This document shows positions 1 to 11,560 of a DNA stretch of 64,000 nucleotides, piece after piece. Location of the stretch: positions 88,525,717 through 88,589,716 of the forward strand of contig NC_092804.1 in assembly GCF_040954645.1 (NCBI RefSeq). Reading direction: 5' to 3'. A program made the translations under genes and the position numbers. Within the stretch, counting starts at the first letter, position 1. The number at the start of each line of letters is the position of its first letter. This DNA comes from Diabrotica undecimpunctata. Taxonomy: Eukaryota > Arthropoda > Insecta > Coleoptera > Chrysomelidae. The notes below the pieces were generated by a model. It worked only from the letters and a program-made list of their open reading frames with translations. It was not told where the DNA came from and did no database searches.

Positions 1-395
1 TAGGAAAGAAATAGCGTAATGTAATTTTTTCAATGGTAGGATGAGTTTCCAAAATCATTTTCAGAATCAAAACTATTTTAATGCTGCGGTTTTGGCCGCC
101 ACAAGAGTCTGACCACAAAATTACATGTTTTGCAGAAGTAACATTTTCTTCAATGTGTTTCTTAAGACAAATGCCTACGTCCTGGGCTCCCCGACCAACT
201 TCACCTTCTATCCAAATATAACAATGACCTTTTTTATCCTTGGCGCTATGGATACCAAGGTTGTAAATACATAATTGACGCTTATAATATACAATATTTA
301 TTAGAATTCTCGAAAGGGGAAGAGTTTTTCTTTAAATCAAAACAAAAGGTTTCCACTTCTGGTTGATCGTTGCTTATCTTCATGTCTAGCTTTCT
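1..395 (-). pseudogene. Fragment of a multicopy insect protein with a DSCGGQNR motif, running off the window start
   Basis: Read on the minus strand, an open stretch runs from about 325 down to base 1 and contains QLCIYNLGIHSAKD and then HVILWSDSCGGQNRSIKI. A second frame just upstream (about 395-335) gives a segment with EVETFCFDLKK, so one short indel near 330 separates two parts of the same protein. I recognise this as a family found in many copies in insect genomes and usually annotated as uncharacterised; the acidic and polar residues in DSCGGQNR suggest an RNase H-like or transposase-like fold, but that is inference. Both ends are missing here: the 5' part is not found beyond about 400 and the 3' part lies outside the window. 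Probably a dead mobile-element gene. Confidence 0.55.
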
Positions 396-849
396 TTCGT
401 GTTAAAAATCGTGTTAAAAACATTTTTTTGTAAAACGAAAATTTAACAAGGTCATTGTCTGCTTCTTCAATATATAATTCATACATTTTACTTAATGTTA
501 TGTATTTTATTAAGTATTCTCTTTCTATGTTAGCTCTTCTGTAATGTGACTATTATAGAAAAATTTAAGCAATAACTGAAACTACTTCTTAATCTAAACG
601 CCTCAACAAGTTGCCAACGTCACCATTGTTAACCACGTTTATGTACATATGTTGCCAAATATTCGATTTACAATCATTAAAACGCTCGCAAGAGGCGCTT
701 GGTCCAAAACTAATACACAAAAATTAGTCGCTTGCTCTAGTTATGCAAAATTCAAAATCCAAATTAAAAAGAAAGGTACTTAATCTTTTTAAATATATCT
801 GGTTATCCGTTACTAACAGGTTAATGGGATTTATTACGTAGATAGTTTA
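396..849. other. Gene-free A+T-rich stretch
   Basis: No coding frame, RNA gene or clear repeat boundary seen. It may be the decayed 5' part of the neighbouring fragment. Confidence 0.4.
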
Positions 850-1512
850 TACTTTTTTCTATCTTCTTCTTTAAGTTCCATCTTCTATCGAAGGTTGGAA
901 ATCATCATGGCTATACGGACTCTGTTGACTGCCGCTCTATAAAGTTCTGCACTACTGCATTCAAACCATTCCCCTAAGTTTTTAAGCCAGAATATTCTTC
1001 GTGTTCCCACATTTCGCTTTCCTCGGATTTTGCCTTGCATAATAAGTTGTAATAATGCGTATTTTTGCCCTCTCATCACATGTCCTAAGTACTCAAGTTT
1101 TCGTCTTTTGATAGTTAATAATATTTCCGCCCCATTTCCTATCATTTTAGATACTTCCACGTTTGACATTCTTTGAATCCATGATATTCGTAGGATTCTT
1201 CTGTAACACCAAAATTCAAAGGCGGCCAACTTATTCAGATGGACTTGTTTTATTGTTCACGCATCCAAGTTATAAAGAAAAGTAGAGAACACGTAACATC
1301 GAAGCATTCTCAGGCTCTAACTTTATATTCCGAAAACAAAGAAACTTTTTAAGTTTAAAAAATAATGCACGGGCTATTTCAATGCGTGTCCTAATTTCTT
1401 TTGTTTGGTCTACATCTGATGTTATCCTGTTGTTCCTCTTTTTCACCAGAAAGCGCCATAATTCACAATTTAAGAAATTGGGACTGGGTCTAGTGATGCA
1501 TAACGCCATTCA
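850..1512 (-). pseudogene. LINE reverse transcriptase C-terminal tail, 5'-truncated
   Basis: Minus-strand reading gives, in order, a thumb-side segment around 1510-1270 (TRIEIARALFFKLKKF) and a tail from 1229 to 885 with FWCYRRILRISW, KRRKLEYLGHVMRG and GKIRGKRNVGTRRIFWLKNL. These motifs are typical of the region after the RT domain in RTE-like LINEs of insects. The two segments are in different frames, the palm with its FADD box is missing and no target duplication was found. This is a typical 5'-truncated, dead copy. A second member of the same family lies at 10966-11560 on the same strand. Confidence 0.75.
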
Positions 1513-2215
1513 TATAGCAATTTGTTGTCACATGTTTATAGTTTTTCAAAAAATGAACTCCGATTTAAAGATTAAAACGTAAAACAAAATATAAAAACCT
1601 ATTCAACCTTATTCAGAAAATTTCTGAAAAGAATAACTTTTGTGAAAGATTGTGGGACATAGTCATATTTTAAGATAAAAACTTCAATTCAGAGAGTGGA
1701 CATTCTTAATAAATGTATAATCTAATATGGAAGCATGTTTATGTTTTACAGACTTAGAAAACACTGAGCACACAAGTATTTATTTTTTTATGTACTAGGT
1801 CAGAAAATAAGCATACTCAAAACAAATAAATATTATCTACCAAGTATTCTACTCCACTTTAATATCAATGCATCAGATATATTATAAAGATCTCGTCGTA
1901 GTTGTAAATTAATAGGAGATAAAACCAAATGTAGAGCATATAGTGAAATCTGAATATCTTAGAATAACTATATCGAGCGGGAACATTATTGATGAACAAA
2001 AGGGAGACCCATCGCTGAGAAAGTGACAAAGCAATTGGCAAAAGCAAAGGGTACTTTGTACTAAAGTACCCATACTCTAAAGCATAAGCAGGTCTTTTCG
2101 TACTCTTTTAGTAAGTGATAGATTCGACCGTTACTTGATGGAAATTCATTTTATCTAACAATTAAACAGGTATGCGTTTACACGTCATATTTTGTAACTG
2201 AATAAGTTGAGGAGG
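1513..2215. other. Gene-free A+T-rich stretch
   Basis: Only short chance frames are present. I see no protein similarity, RNA gene or repeat structure. Confidence 0.4.
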
Positions 2216-4735
2216 GGATAACTGTTTGTCTCAAGTTGGTCATTCAGAATTATGTCTGTATTTTTTAATTTGCTAATTTCCATAGATTCTAATATTCATG
2301 GAATCTACAGATAGCTTAAGGCCTTTATTATAAATACACTTTTTTAGTAATAAAAATATATAAATAGAACCTAGAATACGCCTGTAAAAGTATGTAACCT
2401 TTGATCTCTGGGATAAACCCATCTCCTGAATAATGGTGCCGATATATGTAGGTAAAATTTTCTACACCACCTATTTTAACCTATTTATTTCCTCATTATC
2501 AATATATATGAGTTGTAACCGATACCACAAACTCATTTACTTATAGAGACTATATATTGACTATAGTTATTACTATACAAATCTGACTTGAAATATCGTC
2601 TTAAAATAACAGTAACAGAAAAGTGAAAGATTAGTCATTTTTTATGAAGTTTAAAGTAGAAGCGTTCACGAAAATTGAAGTACTAATAAGACCACCGCAA
2701 TCGGGCGTACCCTGGGTAATGAATAATTAAGTAATCGTTAATTCTTAAATCACCCGTTCAATATATTTTTTGTCAAATCGGTCCTTTTTAGGACCAACTA
2801 TTCTAATTATGTGTAAAAATATTAAGAGTATATCTAGAGATAAAGACACTCCACTTTACATATGCGCTTAACAAAATGCAGGAAGCACATAGATGGCCAA
2901 TCCTATGGTATTTGGTAATAAGCTAATCGCTGAAAATTACATATTAAATGCAGGCAAAGAAGCAAAGAAAAACTTATAATGAGAGAAAATAAAACCAGCC
3001 AGCTAAGAGAACCTTTCAACGTTGTTGAGCTTGGATCCGCTATCCACGTATATAATGAACAATATTACGGCTCCTGGCTGAGGATCTGAGCACAAAACTA
3101 ACTATAAAATTTGAACTAAAAATACAACAATGGCTAATATCCCAAGTCTTTAGACAAGCAAAGCAAAGACAAAGTTGTTGCCTTGCTTAAACCTGGCAAA
3201 AACTCCAACGACCACAAAAGCTATCGGCCAATATATCTATTTATTTTGTCAGCTATACAGAATACTTCTGTACATGATCCTTAATATAAACCGATAATAG
3301 AAGAAAAACTCAAATTAAAAGACAAAAGTAGCTATATATGACAGGTTAGATCATATGTGTCACAAATACTAAATCTTGCCCAACACAGCGAAGAGAAGTA
3401 CGAAAAATATCAGGTATGAGGAGTGGTATTTGTTAATCTAAATGCCGCTTATAAATAGTTATTTAAATAACTTATAAAATATTTAGTTATAAATTAGTCA
3501 GCCAAATTCAGGGAATATTAAGACTCACATCCATACTTAAGCTCTACAATATTGTAGCTATCAATCCACCTAATATCCGAAGATAAGTAGCTAGAGAGCA
3601 AAAAAAAACAAAGTCCAGATTCGTGAACTCCACTCCACGAATACCAGCCCATTTTATGACTAGAATCAAGGAAAAACGGGCTATATCAACACATCTGCAA
3701 GATATACAAACAAAAATAAGCTGCTCCTCGCCATCTGATCCCTCGAACGGAACTTCTTTATGGTAGTTATCTTCCTTAAATCTGCCAGGAGGACTCTTGC
3801 CTGCAAACACCGGTTAACTTGTGTGCATGTGAGGTGGTACAAGACTTATCACACTTTCTTAGTTAACTTTACCGTTCAAATCGCTCTTTTTGAAGGGACA
3901 AGGTTTATTTATGTGAACTGAACACGTAAAGTACAGTCAGTAAGCTATTACTTATAAAGATCATTGCAAATTTGACACTAACTCCACTTATATTGATTAC
4001 ATATTGCCCCTAAATACGAGATAAAACATTCAGAAATATGTAATATTGGTGAAGTGGTATAATTCATGTTAGAAAAATTAATCATTCTTCCCTTTTTTGT
4101 GCACTACTACCCATTTTAACAAAAAAATATCTACTCGTATTTTAGCACTTAAATATTTATTTTGAGATAACCTTCTATCCAGAATTAAAAAATAGAATAA
4201 TAAGAAATAGAATCCAGAAAAATATAAAATATTAAAATAGAAGAAATAAAATAATAAAAAAGCTGTATATAAGATATCATGAAACAATGGATGAAATAAA
4301 AGAAGTTCTTATTAACCGGATTCTTAAATAAAACGTATAAAGACATACTCACGTTAACAAAATACATTAGGAAATTTTCGCATATGAAAAAACACATCCA
4401 ACTTGGTAATGAAATCCTTTTGTATCTATAAATCTATTTTTAGAAAAGCACGTACCTACCAAAAACAGGTATTTGGTAGTACACATATCTGTTACATACT
4501 GTAATGCGTATGAATGATAACAAAAGTAAGGAGTCTATATGAACCGTTTAGAATATACGCTGGAAATAAACAGCTTAATCCCATAGTTGCCAAACTATCA
4601 GAGCTTAGTTAAACCGATATACGTATGGTTCCAATATACACGGAACAAGATCTGAACGACCTCTATAATATATACACGTGAACTAAGCGATATACATTCA
4701 TGATACAGGGGTAATTAGGGGCTCCACAAAATTTT
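2216..4735. repeat. Long direct repeat, copy A
   Basis: The block from about 2216 (actgtttgtctcaag) to about 4735 (ctccacaaaattttt) recurs as copy B at about 13535-16310 in the same orientation, with many small differences and several indels; for example about 4440-4640 has no counterpart in B. Both copies carry the same decayed LINE RT, and both are followed by a (TA)n array. They could be two insertions of one composite repeat or an old segmental duplication. Confidence 0.75.
3130..3840 (+). pseudogene. Jockey-like LINE reverse transcriptase, decayed (in repeat copy A)
   Basis: From 3173 one frame reads VVALLKPGKNSNDHKSY then RPIYL, the conserved start of the RT fingers in Jockey-clade LINEs. 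Further on, other frames contain QILNLAQHSEEKYE-like sequence near 3370-3410 and the C-terminal segment LPGGLLPANTG near 3775-3810. Stops and frameshifts occur throughout, and the palm with the catalytic FADD box is gone in this copy. The better-preserved paralogue is at 14420-15740. Confidence 0.65.
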
Positions 4736-4792
4736 TAAAAATTGTGAAACTATACATGTTGACGAATCGACAGAGCCAATATTATGGAATGG

Positions 4793-4842
4793 TCAAGTGA
4801 GCTCCGTATATTGGTGGCCACTTGACCACGGAGCTCACTTGA
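4793..4842. repeat. Perfect 14 bp inverted repeat (hairpin)
   Basis: The arm TCAAGTGAGCTCCG at 4793-4806 is repeated as its exact reverse complement at 4829-4842, with a 22-base spacer that itself holds a second partial match (cacttgacca). It lies between the end of repeat copy A and the (TA)n array. Confidence 0.85.
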
Positions 4843-4868
4843 ATCTGAATTTTAACATGGGCGGAGTC

Positions 4869-4881
4869 CACTTTATGCCGT

Positions 4882-4952
<71 letters not shown>
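4869..4952. repeat. (TA)n microsatellite
   Basis: Uninterrupted TA dinucleotides. It directly abuts the terminus of the mariner-like element, whose family targets TA. Confidence 0.97.
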
Positions 4953-4957
<5 letters not shown>

Positions 4958-5811
4958 CTAGTCAAAAGTCCGTTCCCCCCCTCGTATCTTTTGAACGGTT
5001 ATTGTTATAATAGTGAAATTTGGAAGGAGGTAATAAACAGACGTAGGCTTCTCAACTAGTCATAACAGGTGACGTAATAGTGATAGATGACGTTACAGCG
5101 CCACTGTGACAGATGATTTTAAATGGGACCTTATGGCAAGTGATACCTTGTTTGAAAGGTATTGAAAATACCTATTCAACCATACTAAAATTGTAGTTTC
5201 GTATTTAATTATTAAATATTAAAACCTCTGCCACTGGTTACTTGTCAAAAAGTTGACATTTTTCAATTCTCTAATTGTTTGTACATCAATATAAAATTTT
5301 TTGACAATTAACTAGAGGCGAACGTTGGAATATTTATTAATTAAATCCGAAACTACAATTATTTTAATATACCTATTCAATCATTCTAATTTTAAGAATG
5401 ATTTTAAGATAATTTTGACGAATAAATAAAGAACATAAACATTAAAATTCTGGTTTGACATTTAATTAATAAAAATTCAAACGTCCGCCTTTGGTTATTT
5501 GTCAAAAAATTTGACGTTTGTCAATTCTCTAGTTGTTTTTAGTTTGCAAAAGCGTTTATAGCTTAATATTTAGTTTGTGTTTCTGCCTAGTTTAGTCGAG
5601 TTGTTTTTAGTTAGTTGTTCTTAGTTAATATTAAGTTTAAATATTGTTTAACGACGTTTAAATTTTTACAAAGGCAGAATGGTACGTAATGTAGCCGACA
5701 AAGTAGCAGCTATGTTAATAATTGGTGAATCGAGAGCTTATTTGAGGAAGCTTAGCAAGTGACGTTATAGTGACAGATGACGTTACTGCGCCACTGTGAC
5801 AGATAGTATTA
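4953..5811 (+). mobile_element. Mariner-like DNA element, internally deleted first copy
   Basis: It begins with the terminal motif AGTGCTAGTCAAAAGTC at the edge of the (TA)n array, followed by subterminal sequence with ATCTTTTGAACGG and GACGTTACAGCGCCACTG. Near 5679 a short frame begins MVRNVADKVAA and runs on into AYLRKL, matching the start of the transposase at 7079 onward but with about 50 codons deleted and the rest lost. At 5758-5811 the subterminal GACGTTA block recurs and the second copy starts at once. It is a non-autonomous remnant or a partial tandem duplication of the neighbouring element. Confidence 0.7.
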
Positions 5812-6497
5812 CAGTGCTTGTCAAAAGTCTGTTCCCTCCTCGTATCTTTTGAACGGTTACACTTATAATGGTAAAATTTGGAGGAGGTAATAAACAGACG
5901 AAGGCTTTCTAACTAGTCATAACAAGTGACGTAATAGTGACAGATGACGTTACAGCGCCACTGTGTCAGATAATTTTACATAGGACCTTATGGCAAATGA
6001 TACCTCGTTTGAAAGGTATTGAAAATACCTATTCAATCATACTAATTTTATTTGAGTTTATGCTCATTTTGATGAATAAATTAAATAAATACTAAAATTG
6101 TAGTTTAGCATTTAATTAATCAATATTAAAACCTCCGCCTCTGGTTACTTATCAAAAAGTTGAATTTTTTCAATTCTCTAATCGTTTTTACGTCAACGTC
6201 AAATTTTTTGACAATTAACCAAAGGCGAACGTTAGAATATCTATTAATTAAATGCGACACTACGATTATTTAATATACCTATTCAATCATACTAATTTTG
6301 TTTGGGTTGAAGATTATTTTGACGAATAAATTAAATAAATACTAAAATTCTGGTTTGGCATATAATTAATCAAAATTCTAACGTCTGCCTTTGGTTATTT
6401 GTCAAAAAAGTTGACGTTTGTTAATTACCTAGTTCTTTTTAGTTTGCAAAAGCATTTATAGCTCAATATTTAGATTCTGTTTCTGCTTAGTTTAGTC

Positions 6498-6897
6498 ACA
6501 GAATAATAAAACAATCAGAATGACCACCCTGCTTGTCAAGATAAGTACGCGCATCTCGTTCGCGCAGACGGAATCAGCCATGTTTTAAACGGAACCAGTG
6601 CTGTTCTGTGAGATTTTATCTGTTGTGCATAGAAAAATTAACCCGGTTTAATTGATTTACGAAAACCATAGATATAATATAAAATATTTTATGTCGTACT
6701 TTTAGTTAAATAGTAGATTAAATTATTTCAAATTTACTAAATTATTAATCAATAAAAATTTAAATTATGGTTCTGTCGTAGCTTGTAACAAATTTCTCAA
6801 TCCGAGTCTGTGTTTCCTTTTAAAATATGGCGATCGCGTGCTTACACACTTCAAAGGCGGCATCTGAGAGTGGACATTCTGATTGTTTTTTTTTGTG
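6498..6897. mobile_element. hAT-like MITE, about 400 bp, with 8 bp target duplication
   Basis: The ends form an imperfect terminal inverted repeat sharing the core AAACAATCAGAATG (left, near 6510) and CATTCTGATTGTTT (right, near 6875). The octamer gtttagtc flanks the insert exactly on both sides (6490-6497 and 6898-6905), the target-duplication length known for hAT elements. No coding capacity. It inserted into the leader of the mariner-like element, so it is younger than that element. Confidence 0.75.
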
Positions 6898-7078
6898 GTT
6901 TAGTCGATTCTCTAGTTATTTTTAGTTTGCAAACGCGTTTATACCTAAATATTTAGTTTCTGTTTCTTCTTAGTTTAGTCAATTCAAGTTTAGTAAAGTT
7001 GTTTTTAGTTAGTTGTTCTTAGTTAATATTTAGTTTAACTATTGTTTAACGAAACGTTTCAATTTTCACAAAGGCAGA

Positions 7079-7975
7079 ATGTTACGTACTGTAGCCGACA
7101 AAGTAGCAGCTCTGTTGATGAATGTGGAAAAAATTTCCATGCAGCGGAACGTCTTTTTAATAAGAGGTACCCCGATCGCCCTACATCGAGAACTTATTTG
7201 AGGAAGCTTTTTCGGAAGTTTAAACAAACAGGTAGTGTTCAAGATCTCAAACGATCTGGTCGACCAACAATTGGTGATGACAAAATAATTGACATAATTT
7301 CAGAAATGGTAGTGAATCCTACTTCTTCTATAGCCCAAGTTTCATATATCTATGGAATCAGTCAAATTACAGTACACCGAGTGTTGGCTGAAAATAAATT
7401 TCATTCATACAAATTTAAAATTGTGCACCAACTTTTAGATGATGACCCCTACCGAAGACTAGAATTATGTGAAAATATGTCCAATAAAATTAACCAACAG
7501 CCCTATTACATAAAAAAAATTTGTTTTAATGACGAAAGTACTTTTTCTCTCAATGGAAATGTTAACACACACAATGTGAGGTATTGGAGTGGCACAAAGC
7601 CTCACGTCTTTCGTGAAACACATACTCAATTTCCAAAAAAAAATTAATGTTTGTGCAGGTATTTTGGGAAAGCACATAGTTGGGCCTGTTTTTATCAATA
7701 CTAATTTAACCGGTGAAGTGTATCTGGAGATGTTGCAAAATGCAATTGCAAATGCAACCGTTAACTTGAAATTCTGAAGGATAAACCAGATGAATTCGGT
7801 AACCTTAAAATAACGTTTCAACAAGATGGTGCTCCTGCACACCATTATGGTGGAGTAAAACGTTACCTAGATGAGGAATATCGTGGTAGATGGAGGTACG
7901 ATAGAATGGCCAGCTCGTTCACCGGACCTCACACCATTAGATTTTTTTCTGTGAGGACACTTAAAATCTAAAGTT
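7079..7975 (+). pseudogene. Mariner-like transposase, broken
   Basis: A DDE transposase with an N-terminal helix-turn-helix that binds the element ends. The first frame (to 7647) reads HAAERLFNKRYPDRPTSRT, FKQTGSVQDLKRSGRPT, then DNA-binding repeats and the first catalytic Asp in CFNDESTFSLNGNV, followed by VRYWSGTKPHVF. A frameshift in an A-run near 7640 moves the protein to a second frame with INVCAGILGKHIVGPVF. A third frame gives QQDGAPAHHYG (second catalytic Asp) and a damaged WPARSPDLTP-like block near 7905-7945. The start region also looks rearranged. The same transposase family occurs at 39166-43461. Not functional. Confidence 0.82.
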
Positions 7976-8010
7976 TATTATGCTACAGCCCCAGCTGTAG
8001 CATAATAAAC
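7973..8010. repeat. Perfect 17 bp hairpin at an element junction
   Basis: The stem gtttattatgctacagc (7973-7989) and its exact reverse complement (7994-8010) enclose a 4-base loop. It sits at the join between the end of the mariner-like transposase and the oppositely oriented Gypsy gag remnant, so it probably marks the breakpoint. Confidence 0.85.
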
Positions 8011-9310
8011 AGCTGTGGTAGTTTGAACACCGCTCACTGGAGTGGCAAAATTTGGTTGGAGTCGACGAGCTTTGTATTTGTTTAATCTTTGTTGGGCGTT
8101 TTTCGGGACATTGTTTCCTTGATAATTTCGTTGGAAAGATTAATTTTGTTCGTAAGAACCGAAATTTTGTCTTTGAGGAAAATTATAGTCCGGTTGTGGA
8201 GTGAATATAAAGTTAGGCTCTGTGTTACGGAAAGGTGTGTTGTGAGTCGAAGGTCTCACATAGTTTGAGTGCGTGGGTTGGAAGTTTGAGTGTGTGGGTT
8301 GGAAGTTTGTGGATCTTTGATTATTTGAAGATTGATAGGGTTTATTTTTCATTGGGAGCTTTTTGTTTTGTTGGCTCTTAAGTAAATTCATGTATTGTTG
8401 CTGATTTTTGTGGTTATCGTATGCAATACACTTTTGACGGGCTTCCTCTAGGGAATTTAGTTTTAAGGGTAATGTTTAATGTTTTTTAAATTTAGTACAG
8501 AAGGTTTTAAGGGTAATGTTTTTAAAGTATGGGGTTTTGAAAGTTACTGTTGCAAGATTGTCGTTTAGGGTGATGTGTTGGAGTAAGTCATTCGATTTGT
8601 AGTTATTCTTTGATGATAAGTGTCGTAGGACTTGCTATGTTTTGGGACGGTGGTGGATAATTGTGTTACTAATATGTCTTCGGAACGTCTGTCTCCGTAT
8701 TTGGTTAATAAAGCTGGACGAATCTCTGTCCAATTGGTTTTATTAGAATAATTTAGGAAATTTCTAGGTTCTCCTTTAATTCGAGATACGATGTCGGAAT
8801 TTAAGCAAACTATTAAATTATCTACTGCTTTGATAAAGGTGGAGAGATTGTCTCCAGAAGAGAATTCGGGCAGAGTTGAGCAATGGCTAGCAATATCGCT
8901 ATTGGTCATCGGCATTTTGGAATGTAATTAGATGCAGGCTTGGATTTAGAGGTTTGTAGATTTTTTTTTATTTTCAAATTCAAATTATCGAATAGTAAAC
9001 TTAAATTTTTGATACTATTTTGGGAAATATCATTCAATGTACTCATAAAATATATGCAAACGTGTAAAATATAAATGCAAATATATATAAAAATTCGTAG
9101 AAGTAAAAATGTTTCAAATAATATAAATAAATTCAATATAAATGTTTAAAAATTCAATAAAAATAACAAAGGCTCATAAACAATGGTAAAGAAAGAAAAA
9201 TTTTGGCAAGGATGATCGTGTTTGATTTCCAATACATTTTTTTTTACCAGGTTCTTCAGAAATTCATCGAACTATTGTAGACCAGGAAACGACTAAGTTT
9301 CTGTATAAAA
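8011..9310 (-). pseudogene. Ty3/Gypsy gag remnant
   Basis: Read on the minus strand from a start near 8915, the frame opens MPMTNSDIASHCS, then LPEFSSGDNLSTFIKAVDNL and ILVTQLSTTVPKH. This is the capsid region of Gypsy-type gag proteins. A second frame (8391-8140) is rich in Asn, Gln and Pro and contains a duplicated FQPTHSN heptamer, like the low-complexity tail of a nucleocapsid. The two frames are separated by a frameshift near 8500, where a short segment (gttttaagggtaatgttt) is duplicated. Sequence upstream to 9310 is the leader next to the primer binding site. Protease and pol are missing; the remnant ends at the hairpin near 8010. Confidence 0.7.
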
Positions 9311-9329
9311 TATCCTGTTCGCAGCGCCA
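9311..9329 (-). promoter_or_regulatory. Probable retroelement primer binding site
   Basis: On the minus strand this reads TGGCGCTGCGAACAGGATA, beginning with TGGCGC as primer binding sites of Gypsy elements do, and it lies upstream of the gag remnant. The 5' LTR should begin at 9330 and extend right; its other end is not identified, perhaps lost at the (TA)n array at 9549. Confidence 0.55.
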
Positions 9330-9543
9330 GAAATGTTTCTTCTACGTTGATTCCCCAAAAAAAATCTTTATTTTGAAAATTAAGTTACAATTTTGAATAT
9401 TCTACAAACTACTACATTTGATGATTTAAAACTGACTATTGAAACAATAATTACAATAATAATCAAAATATTGATTTCTTCCTTTTTATAACTTTGGACA
9501 TCGGAATCTGCTGAGTCTCAATAGTAGGGGAGCTTATGGCTAC

Positions 9544-9548
<5 letters not shown>

Positions 9549-9632
<84 letters not shown>
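9549..9632. repeat. (TA)n microsatellite
   Basis: About 84 bases of TA dinucleotides. Confidence 0.97.
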
Positions 9633-9634
<2 letters not shown>

Positions 9635-10965
9635 TCTAGCGGTTAATGTGGGCCCCGTACTAAAACGTTATTATACTAACTCCAGGCGAATATACACCGT
9701 GTATATTATTATCTGGGTAGCGCTGTATGTGGACTCCGACCAACACGTCGGATTAAGTGGACTCCGTAATAGGTTGAAACACTTTTGGGATCCGTATACA
9801 TTTCTTTGCGTACACAACTAAACTCCTCCGATGTTGCCAATAATTTGATTAGTCGTAGATTTTTAAATTTTATAGCAGGTGCGTTTTGGAACTTGAAATT
9901 TATTTAAATATCAATCAATTTAGTCATCCCGAAATTTCACAAATACTTGGTTAATGTAGTTAAATATTTTATGTTGGTAATTTATATTACTTGCTTTAAT
10001 TATTTTTAAACTTAAGTTAGTGGCTGTTATAAGCTTGGAAAATGCAAGTGTTCATTTTTATTTATTAGTATTTTTTTAATGCATTGACACTGAAAAATTT
10101 AATATATAAATGTACGTTCCGATGTTTCGATTGCTACGTTTTTTGATGTACAATATTTGTTTCACAAAGTAGTAAAATTTAAATTATAATAATTTATAAA
10201 TCAATCTTAAAATTATAATTTTTTACTGTCTAATTTAAATATTTCGATTTTAAATGTAGGAAATTCAATATCTTACTATAATACTTTATAGATACACATA
10301 TATTATACATGGCATAACACCTAATAATTTCGCCTTTAACTATAAATGTATCGTATAACGTAACGTAGCAATCAGTAGTGAGTCATTACTCAGATAAAAT
10401 ATTTCGGTGACTTTATGGTAATTTGATTCTAGCCAACATATCTATTACAATTATTACATAATATAATATGTTCGGTCTTATTGTTTTAAAAAACATTCAT
10501 GTTTTAAAATAGGTCTGAAGTGAATTATGCTTTGTATTTCTTTAGTGACATTATTATTAACCGTGATTATTAATCTAAGATATTTAAAGTGTTCCATACT
10601 TTCGAAATTCTAGTTGTTGACTTTAATATTTTATCCTGTTATGTTTGTTATGTTGACTTTAATATAGTTTTTATTTTGTTGATTTTAAGTGAAACATTTT
10701 TCGTGTTCTCTTCACTTTGTTGAAGATGTCGTTTGCGGACGGGAGAGAGTTTCTTATAAGCTCAATATCATTAGCAGATGCTAGGACTGCTTTGTACCTT
10801 GAGCCATTAATGAATTGCATTTTAAATAGACGTTATTTCTATTTTAGTATGCTGTTCACTAAATTTTTGAATATTTGAATCGAGAATCTGTATTTTATTC
10901 AACTGTTTTATAACACAGAGTTTCTTGTCGCCTATCTTCATCTCTGTTTTTTTTTGTTTAGCGTA
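9633..10965. other. Gene-free A+T-rich stretch
   Basis: No coding frame of note. Just after the (TA)n array the phrase gtggactccg occurs twice (9728 and 9759 areas), recalling ggagtccac near 4865 beside the other array; this may be an end of an unrecognised repeat. Confidence 0.4.
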
Positions 10966-11560
10966 TCATTCTTCTTCTTCCTATGCCGTCCCCATAAACG
11001 GAGGTTGGCGACCACATTTCTAAAAGTATCTCTGTCTTTTGCAACGTGAAATAATTCGTCTACAGTCATGTTTGTCCAGTCCCAAATATTTCGCGGCCAT
11101 GACTTCCTCTTTCTACCTATTCCCTTTTTGCCATCGACTCTACCCTACATGATGGCCTGCAGAAGACTTTATATTTCTTAGTATGTGTCCCAGGTATGCA
11201 GTTCTGCGTACTTTTATTATTCTCAACAATTTTTTGTCTCGACCCATCCTTCTCAGCACTTTCTCCTTGGTGACCCTGGCAGTCCATGAAATTCTCAACA
11301 TTCTCCGGTATATCCAAAATTCCAAGGCTTGAAGCTTCCTAACTATTGGCGCTTTTACCGTCCATATTTCTACTCTGTACAATAGTTGAGACCAGACGTA
11401 ACATTCAACAAACCTTAGTCTCAGCGCAGTATTCAGATGTTTGTCTGTCACAGAACAATTGCTTGAATTTTAAGAACGCTGCCCTTGCCTTTTCTATTCG
11501 TACCCTGATTTCTTAATCTAATTCTTTGTTGATGTAAGCTCCCAGATATTTATATTTTTA
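10966..11560 (-). pseudogene. LINE reverse transcriptase C-terminal tail
   Basis: The minus strand from 11451 reads LRLRFVECYVWSQLLYRVEIW, then LEFWIYRRMLRISW, VLRRMGRDKKLL and RRTAYLGHILRN, followed by a frameshift and further tail sequence to about 10966. This is the post-RT region of an RTE-like LINE, the same family and orientation as at 850-1512 but not the same copy. It is 5'-truncated and out of frame, so not functional. Confidence 0.75.

Larger units (their letters stand above)
5812..7990 (+). mobile_element. Mariner-like DNA element, second copy with transposase pseudogene, right end lost
   Basis: The left terminus cagtgcttgtcaaaagtc starts at 5812 and is followed by the same subterminal block as the first copy. 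Between about 6100 and 6440 there are imperfect inverted segments built around CCTCTGGTTACTTATC and its complement. Sequence at 6410-6497 is partly repeated at 6905-6975, so the leader is also duplicated. No right terminal repeat is found: the element stops near 7990 where a Gypsy gag remnant begins in the opposite orientation. Confidence 0.7.
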
